Program-made: the position numbers and the translations under genes
The notes under the pieces: generated by a model
The model's input: only the letters and a program-made list of their open reading frames with translations
What the model was told of the DNA's origin: nothing
Database searches by the model: none
Part shown: positions 1 through 9,102 of the stretch, one piece after another
Numbering within the stretch: the first letter of the stretch is position 1
Layout of the letters: the number at the start of each line of letters is the position of its first letter
Assembly: GCA_902790625.1 (NCBI GenBank)
Contig: CADASP010000005.1
Location: 186,001 to 250,000, forward strand
Source of the DNA: an uncultured Prevotellaceae bacterium
GTDB taxonomy: Bacteria > Bacteroidota > Bacteroidia > Bacteroidales > Bacteroidaceae
Length of the DNA stretch: 64,000 nucleotides
Direction of reading: 5' to 3'

Positions 1-875
1 CCGCCAGCAGCGAGAGCACCAGCTTCCCCAACCTCGACTACAAGACCGTGCGCGACGTGGGGCCTGGCGAGATTGTCAGGCTGCGAGCCACCTCGATGGA
101 GGTGCTGCAACCCGCCTTCAAGCGCTGTCAGATTTGTTCGTTCCTCTGGGTCTACTATGGTTTTCCCGCCTCGTGCTACGAGGGCATCAACGCCGAGGAT
201 GTGCGCGAGCGCGACGGCAAGTTGATGGGCGAGCGCGACAACGTGGAGGCCGACCTGGTGTGCGGCATCCCCGACAGCGGCGTGGGCATGGCCATGGGCT
301 ATTCCGAGGGCAGCGGCATCCCCTACAAGCGTGCTGTGCTGAAGTACACCCCCACGTGGCCCCGCTCGTTCACGCCCAGCGACCAAAGCCGACGCCGCTT
401 GGTGGCCAAGATGAAGCTCATCCCCAACGAGGCGCTGCTGCGCGGACAGCGCGTGGTGTTCTGCGACGACAGCATCGTGCGCGGCACCCAGCTGCGCGAC
501 AACGTGCGCGAATTTGTGCAGAACGGTGCCCGCGAGGTGCACGTGCGCATCAGTTGCCCGCCCCTCGTCTATGGTTGCCCCTTCATCGGCTTCACCAACT
601 CCAAGACCGACATGGAGCTGATTTCGCGCCAAATCATCCGCGACTTCGAGGGCGACGACCACACCCATCTGGACCAATATGCCAAAGCCGACACCCCGCA
701 GTATCAGCACATGGTCGACGAGATAGCGCGCCGACTGGGCCTGACATCGCTGAAGTTTGCCCGGCTGGAAGACCTCATCAACGCCATAGGACTGCCCAAG
801 AGCCATGTGTGCACCCACTGCTTCGACGGCTCCAGCTACGACCAGCAGCAGGGCGACGGCGAGTTCTTCGGATAA
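1..875 (+). CDS. purF: Amidophosphoribosyltransferase (PurF-like), C-terminal part
   Basis: The reading frame is already open at base 3, so this is the 3' part of a gene starting upstream of the window. The visible protein is the phosphoribosyltransferase half of glutamine PRPP amidotransferase, which makes phosphoribosylamine in the first step of purine synthesis in the cytoplasm. Supporting motifs are the PRPP-binding segment FCDDSIVRGTQ (bases about 460-495), GIPDSGVGMAMGYSEGSGIP before it, and the C-terminal IGLPKSHVCTHCFDGS. The N-terminal glutaminase domain with its catalytic Cys is outside the window and cannot be checked. The next gene, nnr, starts 28 bases downstream on the same strand without an obvious promoter, so they are probably co-transcribed. 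Some Bacteroidales carry two PurF-type proteins; which this is cannot be decided. Confidence 0.9.
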   Translation, partial: ASSESTSFPNLDYKTVRDVGPGEIVRLRATSMEVLQPAFKRCQICSFLWVYYGFPASCYEGINAEDVRERDGKLMGERDNVEADLVCGIPDSGVGMAMGYSEGSGIPYKRAVLKYTPTWPRSFTPSDQSRRRLVAKMKLIPNEALLRGQRVVFCDDSIVRGTQLRDNVREFVQNGAREVHVRISCPPLVYGCPFIGFTNSKTDMELISRQIIRDFEGDDHTHLDQYAKADTPQYQHMVDEIARRLGLTSLKFARLEDLINAIGLPKSHVCTHCFDGSSYDQQQGDGEFFG

Positions 876-903
876 ACAACACACCATTATTGAACTGCTG
901 CCT

Positions 904-2451
904 ATGAAGATATTCACCGCCACACAAATACACGAGCTCGACAACTACACCATCGAGCACGAACCCATCAAGTCCATCGACCTGATGGAGCGTGCTGCCC
1001 ACGAAATCACCATGGCCATCACCGACCGCTGGGACAGCAGCGTGCCCGTGGTGGTGTTTGCCGGCCCTGGCAACAACGGCGGCGACGCCCTCGCCGTGGC
1101 GCGCATGCTCACCGACCAAGGCTACCAGGTGCAGACCTTCCTCTTCAACATCAGCGGCAAGCTCTCGGCCGAATGCTCCGAGAACAAGCAGCGGTTGGTG
1201 ACGAAGAAGGGGCGCCCCCTGCTGACCGAGGTGACGCAGGAGTTCGACCCGCCCCAGCTGGAGCGCGGCATGCTCGTCGTCGACGGCCTCTTCGGTTCGG
1301 GGCAAAACAAGCCACTGGCCGGAGGCTTCGCCTCGTTGGTGAAATACATCAACAACTCGAAGGCCGAGGTGGTGAGCATCGACATGCCCTCGGGACTGAT
1401 GACCGAGGACAACGCCTACAACGTGCGTGCCAACATTGTGCGCGCCACGCTGACGCTGACGCTGGGACAGCCGAAGCTGAGCTTCCTCTTTGCCGAGCAT
1501 CAGCAGTTTGTGGGCGAGGTGCAAGTGCTCGACATCGGACTGAGCCAAGAAGGCATACAGAGAATCGATGCCCCCTACACGCTCACCGGTATCGACGACG
1601 TAGCACCCCTGCTGCGACCCCGCGACCCCTTTGCCCACAAGGGCACCATGGGCCACGCCCTGCTGGTGGGCGGCAGCTATGGCATGGCTGGGGCGGCGGT
1701 GCTGGCTGCCCGCGCCTGCATGAGGGCCGGCGTAGGCAAGCTGACGGTGCATACGCCCCGCCGCAACATGCCCATCCTGCAGACGACCATCCCCGAGGCG
1801 GTGATACACACCGACCGCGAAGAGACCACCTTCAGCGAGGCCGTGCCCACCGACGATTTCCAGGCTGTGGCCATAGGCCCCGGACTGGGCACCAGCGAGC
1901 AGACGGCCATCGCCATGATAGCCCAGTTGCGCCGCGCACAGTGCCCCGTGGTGGCCGATGCCGACGCGCTGAACATCCTCGCCGCCAAGCATGCCTGGAT
2001 GCAGCAGCTGCCCAAGGGCATCATCCTCACCCCCCATGCCAAGGAGCTGGAGCGCATGGAAGGACAATGCACCGACAGCTACGAGCGCCTGTCGAAGGCC
2101 CGCATGCTGGCCGAGCGACTGCAGGGATACGTCATCCTGAAAGGGCGCCACACGGCAGTGTGCATGCCCGACGGCCACATCGCCTTCAACACCACCGGCA
2201 ACCCCGGCATGGCCACCGCCGGCAGCGGCGATGTACTCACCGGCATCCTGCTGGGCTTGCTGGCACGCGGCTACACACAGCGCGATGCCTGCGTGCTCGG
2301 CGTCTACCTGCACGGGCTGGCGGGCGACTTGGCCGCACAACAGCTGGGCCAGGAGAGCCTGATGGCCAGCGACATCATCAACTACCTGCCTAAAGCTTTC
2401 CTGGCGCTGACAGCCGAGGACGGAAACGAGGGTGCCAAAAGCTACTTTTAA
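904..2451 (+). CDS. nnr: Bifunctional NAD(P)H-hydrate repair enzyme (epimerase/dehydratase)
   Basis: The 515-residue protein repairs damaged NAD(P)H hydrates: an N-terminal YjeF_N epimerase domain (about 1-215) interconverts R and S forms, and a C-terminal ribokinase-like domain (about 240-505) dehydrates the S form at the expense of ADP or ATP. GPGNNGGD is at residues 54-61 of the epimerase domain, and GNPGMATAGSGDVLTG (GSGD at 440-443) is the nucleotide/catalytic motif of the dehydratase. The frame is open further upstream, but the ATG at 904 begins MKIFTATQIHELD, the usual N-terminus, and avoids overlap with purF. The length matches the fused bacterial family. A 21-base repeat array follows in the gap downstream. 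Confidence 0.94.
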   Translation: MKIFTATQIHELDNYTIEHEPIKSIDLMERAAHEITMAITDRWDSSVPVVVFAGPGNNGGDALAVARMLTDQGYQVQTFLFNISGKLSAECSENKQRLVTKKGRPLLTEVTQEFDPPQLERGMLVVDGLFGSGQNKPLAGGFASLVKYINNSKAEVVSIDMPSGLMTEDNAYNVRANIVRATLTLTLGQPKLSFLFAEHQQFVGEVQVLDIGLSQEGIQRIDAPYTLTGIDDVAPLLRPRDPFAHKGTMGHALLVGGSYGMAGAAVLAARACMRAGVGKLTVHTPRRNMPILQTTIPEAVIHTDREETTFSEAVPTDDFQAVAIGPGLGTSEQTAIAMIAQLRRAQCPVVADADALNILAAKHAWMQQLPKGIILTPHAKELERMEGQCTDSYERLSKARMLAERLQGYVILKGRHTAVCMPDGHIAFNTTGNPGMATAGSGDVLTGILLGLLARGYTQRDACVLGVYLHGLAGDLAAQQLGQESLMASDIINYLPKAFLALTAEDGNEGAKSYF

Positions 2452-2474
2452 GCACCTGGCGCAGCCATTTTAAT

Positions 2475-2585
2475 AAAAAAGCATCGCCCCGCAAAAAAAT
2501 GGCGTTGACTTTTTGAAAAACGGCGTTGACTTTTTGAAATTTGGCGTTGACTTTTTGAAATTTGGAGCGCTCCAAATTTTCATGC
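2475..2585. repeat. 21-base iteron-like array with palindromic tail (copy 1)
   Basis: Three 21-base units with the core GGCGTTGACTTTTTGAAA are followed by the palindrome TTTGGAGCGCTCCAAA. The segment before the array (AAAGCATCGCC plus an A-run) recurs before the copy at 19.74 kb. It fills most of the gap between nnr and the DUF4831 gene. Other copies lie at about 19.75, 30.44, 40.32 and 54.45 kb. A reading frame crosses it because 21 bases equals seven codons, but there is no sign that it is translated. Confidence 0.85.
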
Positions 2586-2640
2586 GGAATGCGCACCTGA
2601 TTTTCAGATGATTAGCAATAACAAAAAACGAAGCATAAAT

Positions 2641-3828
2641 ATGAGTAACAGCAAGCATAGACATGGGCTCAGGATGGTGGCATTTCTTGTCGCCCTCCAC
2701 GCATCATTTTTCGCCAGCCAGGCACAGACGAAGCTCAGCCCATACCATCCGGGGCAGACACCCGAGGGTGCCGTGTACTACCTGCCTAAGACGGCCCTGC
2801 GCATCAGCGTGCTGGTGGAGAAGACCACCTATCAGCCCGGCGACTTCGCCCCATACGCCCAGCGCTATCTGCGCGTGGCCGACGTGAGCCAGGAGCCCAA
2901 GCAGAGCTACCGCGTGACCGATGTGCTGGTGACCCCCTGCCCCGTGCCCGACTCGTCGAAGGTCTATGCCGTGCGCTTCAATCCACTCACGGTGGCCTCG
3001 CGCATGATGCTATCGGGCGACGGCCGTCTGCTGGGACTCAACGTCGACGATGTGGCCGATGTAGACATGCCGCCCTTTTTCGTCCCCACCCCACAGCCGA
3101 CAATGAAAGAGCCTCGGTCGCTGCTGAACGAGGAGATACTGTCGTGTGGCAGCACGGCGAAGATGGCCGAACTCACCGCCAGCGAAATCTACGACCTGCG
3201 CGAGAACCGCTCGCTGCTCATCAAGGGCCAGGCCGACTTCATGCCCCACGACGGACGGCAGATGCAAATCATGCTCGACGAGCTGGATGCCAACGACCGC
3301 TCGCTCACCTCGCTCTTCGTGGGCGTCACCCGCCGCGACACCACCGAGCACATCCTGTGGTATGTGCCCGAGGCAGCACCCGACAGCATGCCAGCGCCCA
3401 GCACGCGCCAAGTGCTCTTCCGCCTGTCGCAACTGCGCGGGCTGGTGGAGCCCGACGACCTGTCGGGGGCACCTTATTATATTATGGTGGACGACATCAG
3501 CCAGTTGCCCCCCGCAGAGCCTACGGCCAAGAAGGCAAAGGCAAAGACGGAGTCGGGCATCTACGTGAATGTGCCGGGGCGCATGCGGGCCACCATCCTC
3601 GAAGGCATCAACCCCATCCTGGTGCAGGACATGCCCGCCTCGCAGTTTGGCCGCACGCTGCTGCTCAGCGGAAGCCTGTTCAACAAGCGCTACACCACAC
3701 GGCTGCGCCTGAACGCACTCACCGGGGCCTTGGAGCGACTGGATGCCGACCAGCCGAAGAAAACGTTTATGTTATTCTCAAAAAAGGAAAAAGCGATGGA
3801 TGACTCTCCACAGAGGGCACATGAATAA
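2641..3828 (+). CDS. DUF4831 family exported protein
   Basis: I recognise this as a DUF4831 protein, a Bacteroidales family of unknown function. The N-terminus has a hydrophobic signal peptide ending near ASQAQ, followed by YHPGQTPEGAVYYLPKTALR, which resembles the family start. The body contains LTASEIYDLRENRSLLIKG and a stretch around residues 285-300 rich in Ala and Lys. The ATG at 2641 gives 395 residues; an ATG at 2608 would add 11 polar residues and is less likely. No transmembrane segment other than the signal peptide is evident, so a periplasmic or surface location is inferred. It lies 64 bases upstream of the OPT transporter gene on the same strand, but a functional link is not established. 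Confidence 0.75.
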   Translation: MSNSKHRHGLRMVAFLVALHASFFASQAQTKLSPYHPGQTPEGAVYYLPKTALRISVLVEKTTYQPGDFAPYAQRYLRVADVSQEPKQSYRVTDVLVTPCPVPDSSKVYAVRFNPLTVASRMMLSGDGRLLGLNVDDVADVDMPPFFVPTPQPTMKEPRSLLNEEILSCGSTAKMAELTASEIYDLRENRSLLIKGQADFMPHDGRQMQIMLDELDANDRSLTSLFVGVTRRDTTEHILWYVPEAAPDSMPAPSTRQVLFRLSQLRGLVEPDDLSGAPYYIMVDDISQLPPAEPTAKKAKAKTESGIYVNVPGRMRATILEGINPILVQDMPASQFGRTLLLSGSLFNKRYTTRLRLNALTGALERLDADQPKKTFMLFSKKEKAMDDSPQRAHE

Positions 3829-3892
3829 AAATGTTTCCTGTGTCCTCTGTAGATAATATATTTCGTCTTTAATCCTAAATAAACAACTTAAG

Positions 3893-5914
3893 ATGGAAGA
3901 AATCAAGACGCAGCTGCCGGAGAACGCGTTCCGCGAGCTGAAAGACGGAGAAGAGTATGAGCCGCTGATGTCGCCGCGCGGCCAGTATCCCGAAGTGAAC
4001 ACATGGTCGGTGACGTGGGGCGTGCTGATGGCCATGCTCTTCTCGGCTGCCGCCGCCTATCTGGGGCTGAAGGTGGGCCAGGTGTTCGAGGCCGCCATCC
4101 CCATCGCCATCATTGCCGTGGGCTTGAGCACTGCCGCCAATCGTTCGAAGGCACTGGGCGAGAACATTATCATACAGAGCATCGGCGCTTGCAGCGGAGC
4201 CGTAGTGGCCGGAGCCATCTTCACCCTGCCCGCCATCTACATCCTGCAAGCCAAGTATGGTGCCGAGATGTCGGCATCGTTCGTGCAGGTGTTTATGGCA
4301 TCGGCATTGGGTGGCATCCTCGGCATCCTGTTCCTCATCCCCTTCCGCAAGTACTTCGTGAAGGACATGCACGGCAAATACCCCTTCCCCGAGGCCACAG
4401 CCACCACGCAGGTGCTGATAAGTGGATTGCAGTCCACACAAAAAACCACGCCCAACTCCCCGCGTGCGGGAGAAGAGGCTGAGGCTGCAGGTTCCTCGCG
4501 TATCCTTCTCCTTGCTGGACTCATCGGCGGACTCTACGACTTCATCGTGGCCACCTTCGGATGGTGGAACGAGGTGGTGACCACACGCATGGTGGGCTTC
4601 GGCGAGACGCTGGCCGAGAAGGCCAAGCTGGTGTTCAAGGTGAACACCGGGGCCGCCGTGCTGGGCCTGGGCTACATCATCGGCTTGAAATATGCGCTGT
4701 TCATCTGCTTAGGCTCATTGGCAGTGTGGTGGCTCATCGTGCCAGGCATGAGCCTGCTGTTCCACGACACCGTGCTCAACATCGGCGGCGCCACCGTGAC
4801 GCAGACCGTGGGCGAGATGTCGCCCGAGGTCATCTTCCGCACCTATGCCCGCTCCATCGGCATCGGCGGCATCGCCATGGCCGGCATCATCGGCATCGTG
4901 AAGTCGTGGGGCATCATCAAGAGCGCCGTGTCGCTGGCAGGACGCGAGCTGAAGGGCGGCCAAACGAGCGAGACGGTGCAGCGCACACAGCGCGACCTCT
5001 CGTTCAAGTTCATCGCCATCGCCTCGATGTCGGCATTGCTGCTGACGTTCATCTTCTTCTGGCTCGGCGTGATGCAGAACATCTGGTTTGCCATCGTGTC
5101 CATACTGCTGGTGACGTTCATCGCCTTCCTCTTCACCACCGTCGCCGCCAACGCCATTGCCATCGTGGGCAGCAACCCCGTGAGCGGCATGACGCTGATG
5201 ACGCTCATCCTGGCCTCAGTGGTGCTCTCGGCCGTGGGGCTGAAGGGCACCAGCGGCATGGTGGCCGCACTCATCATGGGCGGCGTGGTGTGCACGGCGC
5301 TCTCGATGGCCGGCGCCTTCATCACCGACCTGAAGATTGGCTACTGGCTGGGAGCTACGCCCCGCAAGCAGGAGTCGTGGAAATTTCTGGGCACGCTCGT
5401 CTCGGCAGCCACCGTGGGTGGTGTCATCATGCTGCTCAACGAGACCTACGGCTTCGCCACCGGACAGCTGGCCGCCCCACAGGCCAACGCCATGGCCGCC
5501 GTCATCGACCCGGTGATGAGCGGACAGGGGGCACCGTGGGTGCTCTATGGCATCGGTGCCGTCATCGCCCTCATCATCAACTTCTGCGGCATGCCCGCAC
5601 TGGCCGTCGCACTGGGCATGTTCATCCCCTTGGAGCTGAACACACCGCTCGTAGTAGGCGGACTCGTGAACTGGTATGTTACCACACGCTCGAAGGACAA
5701 GGCCGTGAACAACGCCCGTGGCGAGCGCGGCACGCTCATCGCCAGCGGCTTTATCGCCGGTGGAGCACTGATGGGCGTGGTGAGCGCGCTGATGCGCTTC
5801 GGCGGAATGAACTTCATCAGCGACGAGTGGATGATGAACCCGCTGTCGGAGCTGGCAGCTCTGGGTGCCTACGTGCTGCTCATCTGCTACTTTATCCGCG
5901 CCACGAAGAAATAA
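3893..5914 (+). CDS. OPT family oligopeptide/metal-chelate transporter
   Basis: This 673-residue polytopic inner-membrane protein belongs to the OPT superfamily, whose members import oligopeptides or metal chelates. Many hydrophobic helices are visible (for example ITFNTWSVTW-like entry TWSVTWGVLMAMLFSAAAAY near residue 40), together with family segments GLKVGQVFEAAIPIAI and YPFPEATATTQVLISG (about 160-178). The substrate cannot be predicted. Around residues 185-200 the protein carries a hydrophilic stretch, TPNSPRAGEE, encoded by a GC-rich palindrome like those found between genes here, so it is probably an insertion into a loop. The gene is preceded by the DUF4831 gene and followed after 33 bases by an SGNH esterase. 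Confidence 0.9.
   Translation: MEEIKTQLPENAFRELKDGEEYEPLMSPRGQYPEVNTWSVTWGVLMAMLFSAAAAYLGLKVGQVFEAAIPIAIIAVGLSTAANRSKALGENIIIQSIGACSGAVVAGAIFTLPAIYILQAKYGAEMSASFVQVFMASALGGILGILFLIPFRKYFVKDMHGKYPFPEATATTQVLISGLQSTQKTTPNSPRAGEEAEAAGSSRILLLAGLIGGLYDFIVATFGWWNEVVTTRMVGFGETLAEKAKLVFKVNTGAAVLGLGYIIGLKYALFICLGSLAVWWLIVPGMSLLFHDTVLNIGGATVTQTVGEMSPEVIFRTYARSIGIGGIAMAGIIGIVKSWGIIKSAVSLAGRELKGGQTSETVQRTQRDLSFKFIAIASMSALLLTFIFFWLGVMQNIWFAIVSILLVTFIAFLFTTVAANAIAIVGSNPVSGMTLMTLILASVVLSAVGLKGTSGMVAALIMGGVVCTALSMAGAFITDLKIGYWLGATPRKQESWKFLGTLVSAATVGGVIMLLNETYGFATGQLAAPQANAMAAVIDPVMSGQGAPWVLYGIGAVIALIINFCGMPALAVALGMFIPLELNTPLVVGGLVNWYVTTRSKDKAVNNARGERGTLIASGFIAGGALMGVVSALMRFGGMNFISDEWMMNPLSELAALGAYVLLICYFIRATKK
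4446..4475. repeat. GC-rich palindrome inside the OPT gene
   Basis: An inverted repeat of the CTCCCCgcgtgCGGGGAG type (here AACTCCCCGCGTGCGGGAGA) sits in frame in the transporter gene and encodes TPNSPRAGEE. It resembles intergenic elements at 7.36, 29.4, 39.5 and 51.5 kb. That it is an insertion is inferred from this resemblance. Confidence 0.6.
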
Positions 5915-5947
5915 CAGGATTCAACAACCGAATAACCGTTACGACGT

Positions 5948-7216
5948 ATGAATAGTAAAGTGTTTGCCATAGCGCGAGGGCTGATGGCCTTGGTTCTCGC
6001 CATCCTGCCGCTCAGCTCCATGACCGCCGCCAAAGCCAAGGGCCACTGGGTGGGCACGTGGGGTACAGCCCCTCAACTGGTGGAGCGCCACAACAACCCA
6101 CCCGCACCGGGACTGGGCAACAACTCGCTGCGCCAGATAGTGCAGGTGTCGATAGGTGGTGAGACCGTTAGACTGAAACTCACCAACGAGTTCAGCAACG
6201 AGAGCACCGAAATCAAGTCGGTGGAGCTGTCGCACGCCCTGTCTGCTGGCAGCAGCAGCGACATCGACGAGTCGTCGACCGTCAGCCTCACCTTCAATGG
6301 CGGCAGTCCCTCTGTCACCATGGCCGCCAAGGGCACAGCCGTGAGCGACCCTGTGCGCTTCCATATCGACCCGCGCCAGAACGTGGCCATCACCATCCAC
6401 TACGGCGAGGCATCGTCGACAAGCGTCAGCGGACACCCTGGCTCGCGTACCACTTCATATATAAAGGAGGGCAACACCAGCGACTTCACCTCGGCCACGA
6501 AGACCGACCACTGGTACACCATCCAGACGCTGGAGGTGCTGGCAACCGACAAGAAGGCCGCCGCCGTGGCCATCCTGGGCAACTCCATCACCGACGGGCG
6601 CGGCTCGACCACCAACCAGCAAAACCGCTGGGCCGACGTGCTCTCGCGCCGTCTGCTGGCCAACAAGGCCACCAAGCGCATTGGCGTGCTCAACATGGGC
6701 ATCGGCGGCAACTGCGTGCTCAACGGAGGTCTCGGTCCCACGGGAAGGACGCGCTACCAGCGCGACCTGATGGCGCAGGAGGGCGTAAAGTGGATTATCC
6801 TCTTCGAGGCCGTCAACGACCTGGGCTATAGCCGCAACGGCGAGCAGACGGCCAAGGACATCGTCGGCGTCTACAAGCAGATTATCCGCGAAGCCCACGA
6901 GAAAGGCATCCGCGTCATCGGAGCCACCATCACGCCTTTCAAGCACAACAACTACTACAACCCGTCGCACGAGAGCGGCCGACAGCTCATCAACGAATGG
7001 ATACGCCACACCCCCATGCTCGACGGGGTGATAGATTTTGCGGCGGCCGTCAGCGATCCCGCCGACCCAGAAGCCATGCAGCAGCGGTTCCTCTTCGAGA
7101 ACGACTGGCTGCACCTCAACGCCTTGGGATATGAGACGATGGGCGAGGCCATCGACCTTCGGCTCTTCAAGCAGAAAGGGCCGCTGGGTGCCAACGACGA
7201 CACGTTGATTCCATAG
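5948..7216 (+). CDS. Secreted SGNH/GDSL-type esterase
   Basis: A 422-residue protein with a signal peptide (hydrophobic residues 8-28) and a two-part architecture: an N-terminal beta-rich region (about 32-195, beginning WVGTWGTAPQ) and an SGNH hydrolase domain. Block I is AVAILGNSITDGRG with the likely nucleophile Ser213; the C-terminal DWLHLNALGY contains the Asp and His of the triad. Members of this arrangement act as lipases or carbohydrate esterases. The substrate here is unknown; a role in deacylating glycans would suit a polysaccharide user but is inference. It follows the OPT gene by 33 bases and precedes the araA promoter. Confidence 0.88.
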   Translation: MNSKVFAIARGLMALVLAILPLSSMTAAKAKGHWVGTWGTAPQLVERHNNPPAPGLGNNSLRQIVQVSIGGETVRLKLTNEFSNESTEIKSVELSHALSAGSSSDIDESSTVSLTFNGGSPSVTMAAKGTAVSDPVRFHIDPRQNVAITIHYGEASSTSVSGHPGSRTTSYIKEGNTSDFTSATKTDHWYTIQTLEVLATDKKAAAVAILGNSITDGRGSTTNQQNRWADVLSRRLLANKATKRIGVLNMGIGGNCVLNGGLGPTGRTRYQRDLMAQEGVKWIILFEAVNDLGYSRNGEQTAKDIVGVYKQIIREAHEKGIRVIGATITPFKHNNYYNPSHESGRQLINEWIRHTPMLDGVIDFAAAVSDPADPEAMQQRFLFENDWLHLNALGYETMGEAIDLRLFKQKGPLGANDDTLIP

Positions 7217-7264
7217 GCCAAGCAGCCTTGTGCGCATCAAAAGAAGATAAAAATGCTTAAATCG

Positions 7265-7295
7265 TTTGGTTTATCAGCATTTTTTCTTATCTTTG
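7265..7295 (+). promoter_or_regulatory. Bacteroidetes-type promoter of araA
   Basis: TTTG at 7265-7268 and TATCTTTG at 7288-7295 are separated by 19 bases, matching the Bacteroidetes -33/-7 consensus. Transcription would start near 7301, leaving a leader of about 100 bases before araA. Confidence 0.8.
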
Positions 7296-7362
7296 CATCC
7301 TGATTGCTTATTTTGACTAACTGCATTATTTTAATAACTAAAGACCCAAGCCCTGAAACGGT

Positions 7363-7390
7363 CCTCCCCCTTGGGGGAGTTAGAGGAGGG
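7363..7390 (+). promoter_or_regulatory. GC palindrome that supplies an SD-like sequence to araA
   Basis: CTCCCCC (7364-7370) and GGGGGAG (7373-7379) form a tight hairpin, followed by AGAGGAGGG (7382-7390) ending 10 bases before the araA ATG. A purine-rich SD-like sequence is exceptional in this window, where most genes have none. The upstream CCTCC could also pair with it, so the element might modulate translation; that is inference. Confidence 0.5.
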
Positions 7391-7400
7391 CCAAGCATTT

Positions 7401-8933
7401 ATGTTTAAAGATTTAGAGATTTGGTGGGTGACCGGCGCACAGCTCCTGTACGGAGGCGACGCAGTGGTCGCAGTGGATGGACACTCAAAGGAGATGGTCG
7501 AGGGCCTGAACGCCAGCGGCAACATTCCCGTGAAGATTGTGTATAAGGGCACGGCCAACAGCTCGAAGGAAGTAGAGCAGGTGATGCTGGCTGCCAACAA
7601 CGACGCCAAGTGCGTGGGTATCATCACGTGGATGCACACCTTCTCGCCCGCCAAGATGTGGATCAAGGGCCTGCAGCAGCTGCAGAAGCCGATGCTCCAC
7701 TTCCACACACAGTATAACGCCGAAATTCCCTGGGACAGCATCGACATGGACTTCATGAACCTGAACCAGAGCGCACACGGCGACATCGAGTTCGGACACA
7801 TCTGCACTCGCATGCGCGTGGCTCGCAAGGTGGTTTGCGGCTATTGGAAGGACGAAAAAGCACAAAAGCAGATTGCCGTTTGGGCACGCGTGGCTGCTGG
7901 CGTGGCCGACGCTCACAACGTGCGCTGCCTGATGTTCGGCATGAACATGAACAACGTGGCCGTCACCGATGGCGACCGCGTGGAGTTCGAGCAGCGGCTG
8001 GGATACCACGTGGACTACTATCCCGTGAGCTCGCTGATGGACTACTTCAAGAAGGTGACCGACGCTGAGGCCGACGCATTGGTGGAGGAGTACAAGAAGC
8101 TCTACACCATCAAGATTGATGAGAGCGGCGAGGAGGTCTATTGGCAGAAGGTGAAGAACAGTGCCAAGGCCGAGATTGCCCTGCGCCGCGTGCTCAAGGA
8201 CGAGGGTGCCACCGCCTTCACCACCAACTTCGACGACCTGGGCGACGCCGACATCGACGACCCCAACTTCTGCGGCTTCGACCAGATTCCTGGCCTGGCA
8301 TCGCAGCGTCTGATGGAAGAGGGCTACGGCTTCGGTGCCGAGGGCGACTGGAAGACCGCCTGTCTCTATCGCACACTTTGGGTCATCCAGCAGGGCATGC
8401 CCATCGGTTGCTCGTTCCTGGAGGACTACACACTCAACTTCGCCGGCGACCGCTCATCGTGCCTGCAGAGCCACATGCTCGAAATCTGCCCGATGATTGC
8501 CACCGACAAGCCCAAGCTCGAGGTGCACTTCCTCGGCATCGGCATCCGCAAGCAGCAGACCGCTCGTCTCGTCTTCACGTCGAAGACCGGCCCCGGCATC
8601 AAGGCCACCGTCGTCGACCTGGGCAATCGCTTCCGTCTCATCTCGCAGGAGGTGGAGTGCATTGAGCCGAAGCCCATGCCTCACCTGCCCGTGGCAAGCG
8701 CCCTCTGGATTCCCCAGCCCACCTTCGAGATTGGTGCCGCTGCATGGATCCTCGCCGGTGGCACGCATCACAGCGCCTTCTCGTACGACATCAACGAGGA
8801 GTATTGGGAGGACTTCGCCGAGATGCTCGGCATCGAGTACGTCCGCATCAACAAGCAGACCAACATCGCCGACTTCAAGCAGCAGCTCCGCAACAACGAG
8901 GTGTACTACATGCTGAACAAGGCGCTGAAGTAA
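7401..8933 (+). CDS. araA: L-arabinose isomerase
   Basis: The 510-residue protein converts L-arabinose to L-ribulose in the cytoplasm. The N-terminus MFKDLEIWWVTGAQLLYGGD and the length match bacterial AraA. The expected catalytic/metal residues are visible in context: Glu near 314 in GFGAEGDWK, Glu in FLEDYTLNF, His in LQSHMLEICP and His in AGGTHHSAFSYD. The ATG at 7401 was chosen over an upstream in-frame ATG at 7371 because the family starts at MFKD. The gene has its own promoter and a strong terminator, so it is monocistronic. The other arabinose genes are not adjacent; an FGGY kinase lies 15 kb away. Confidence 0.96.
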   Translation: MFKDLEIWWVTGAQLLYGGDAVVAVDGHSKEMVEGLNASGNIPVKIVYKGTANSSKEVEQVMLAANNDAKCVGIITWMHTFSPAKMWIKGLQQLQKPMLHFHTQYNAEIPWDSIDMDFMNLNQSAHGDIEFGHICTRMRVARKVVCGYWKDEKAQKQIAVWARVAAGVADAHNVRCLMFGMNMNNVAVTDGDRVEFEQRLGYHVDYYPVSSLMDYFKKVTDAEADALVEEYKKLYTIKIDESGEEVYWQKVKNSAKAEIALRRVLKDEGATAFTTNFDDLGDADIDDPNFCGFDQIPGLASQRLMEEGYGFGAEGDWKTACLYRTLWVIQQGMPIGCSFLEDYTLNFAGDRSSCLQSHMLEICPMIATDKPKLEVHFLGIGIRKQQTARLVFTSKTGPGIKATVVDLGNRFRLISQEVECIEPKPMPHLPVASALWIPQPTFEIGAAAWILAGGTHHSAFSYDINEEYWEDFAEMLGIEYVRINKQTNIADFKQQLRNNEVYYMLNKALK

Positions 8934-8954
8934 AGGCAGGCTTGCTAATAGGAT

Positions 8955-8998
8955 TAAAAAAGCTCTCCCATATCGGCCTGATATGGGAGAGTTTTTTT
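8955..8998 (+). terminator. Rho-independent terminator after araA
   Basis: CTCTCCCATATC (8963-8974) pairs perfectly with GATATGGGAGAG (8980-8991) across a 5-base loop and is followed by seven T; an A-run precedes it, so it could also act on the convergent minus-strand operon. Confidence 0.92.
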
Positions 8999-9021
8999 GT
9001 GGTTTAGCGAAATGTTTCGGA

Positions 9022-9102
9022 GTGTTCAGAGTATTCGGAGTATTCGGAGTTATCAGAGTATTCGGAGTAATCGGAGTATTCAGAATACTCAGAATATTCA
9101 CA
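9022..9102. repeat. Nine-unit array of a 9-base repeat
   Basis: Nine consecutive 9-base units of the form GTATTCGGA with a few substitutions run from 9022 to 9102. The stop codon of the minus-strand GYF_2 gene (9098-9100) lies in the last unit. Confidence 0.85.

Noticed and set aside
778..2340. A 520-codon open frame on the minus strand across nnr
   Set aside because: It is the antisense shadow of a GC-rich gene, rich in His/Gly/Ala/Val without domain character. Similar long antisense frames over cobQ, the CotH gene, cbiG-cbiF and the barrel gene are rejected for the same reason.
2390..2700. Minus-strand frames with a repeated seven-residue FQKVNA/FKKSTP motif
   Set aside because: They are the 21-base repeat read as seven codons; two different frames show it equally and there is no start context or homology.
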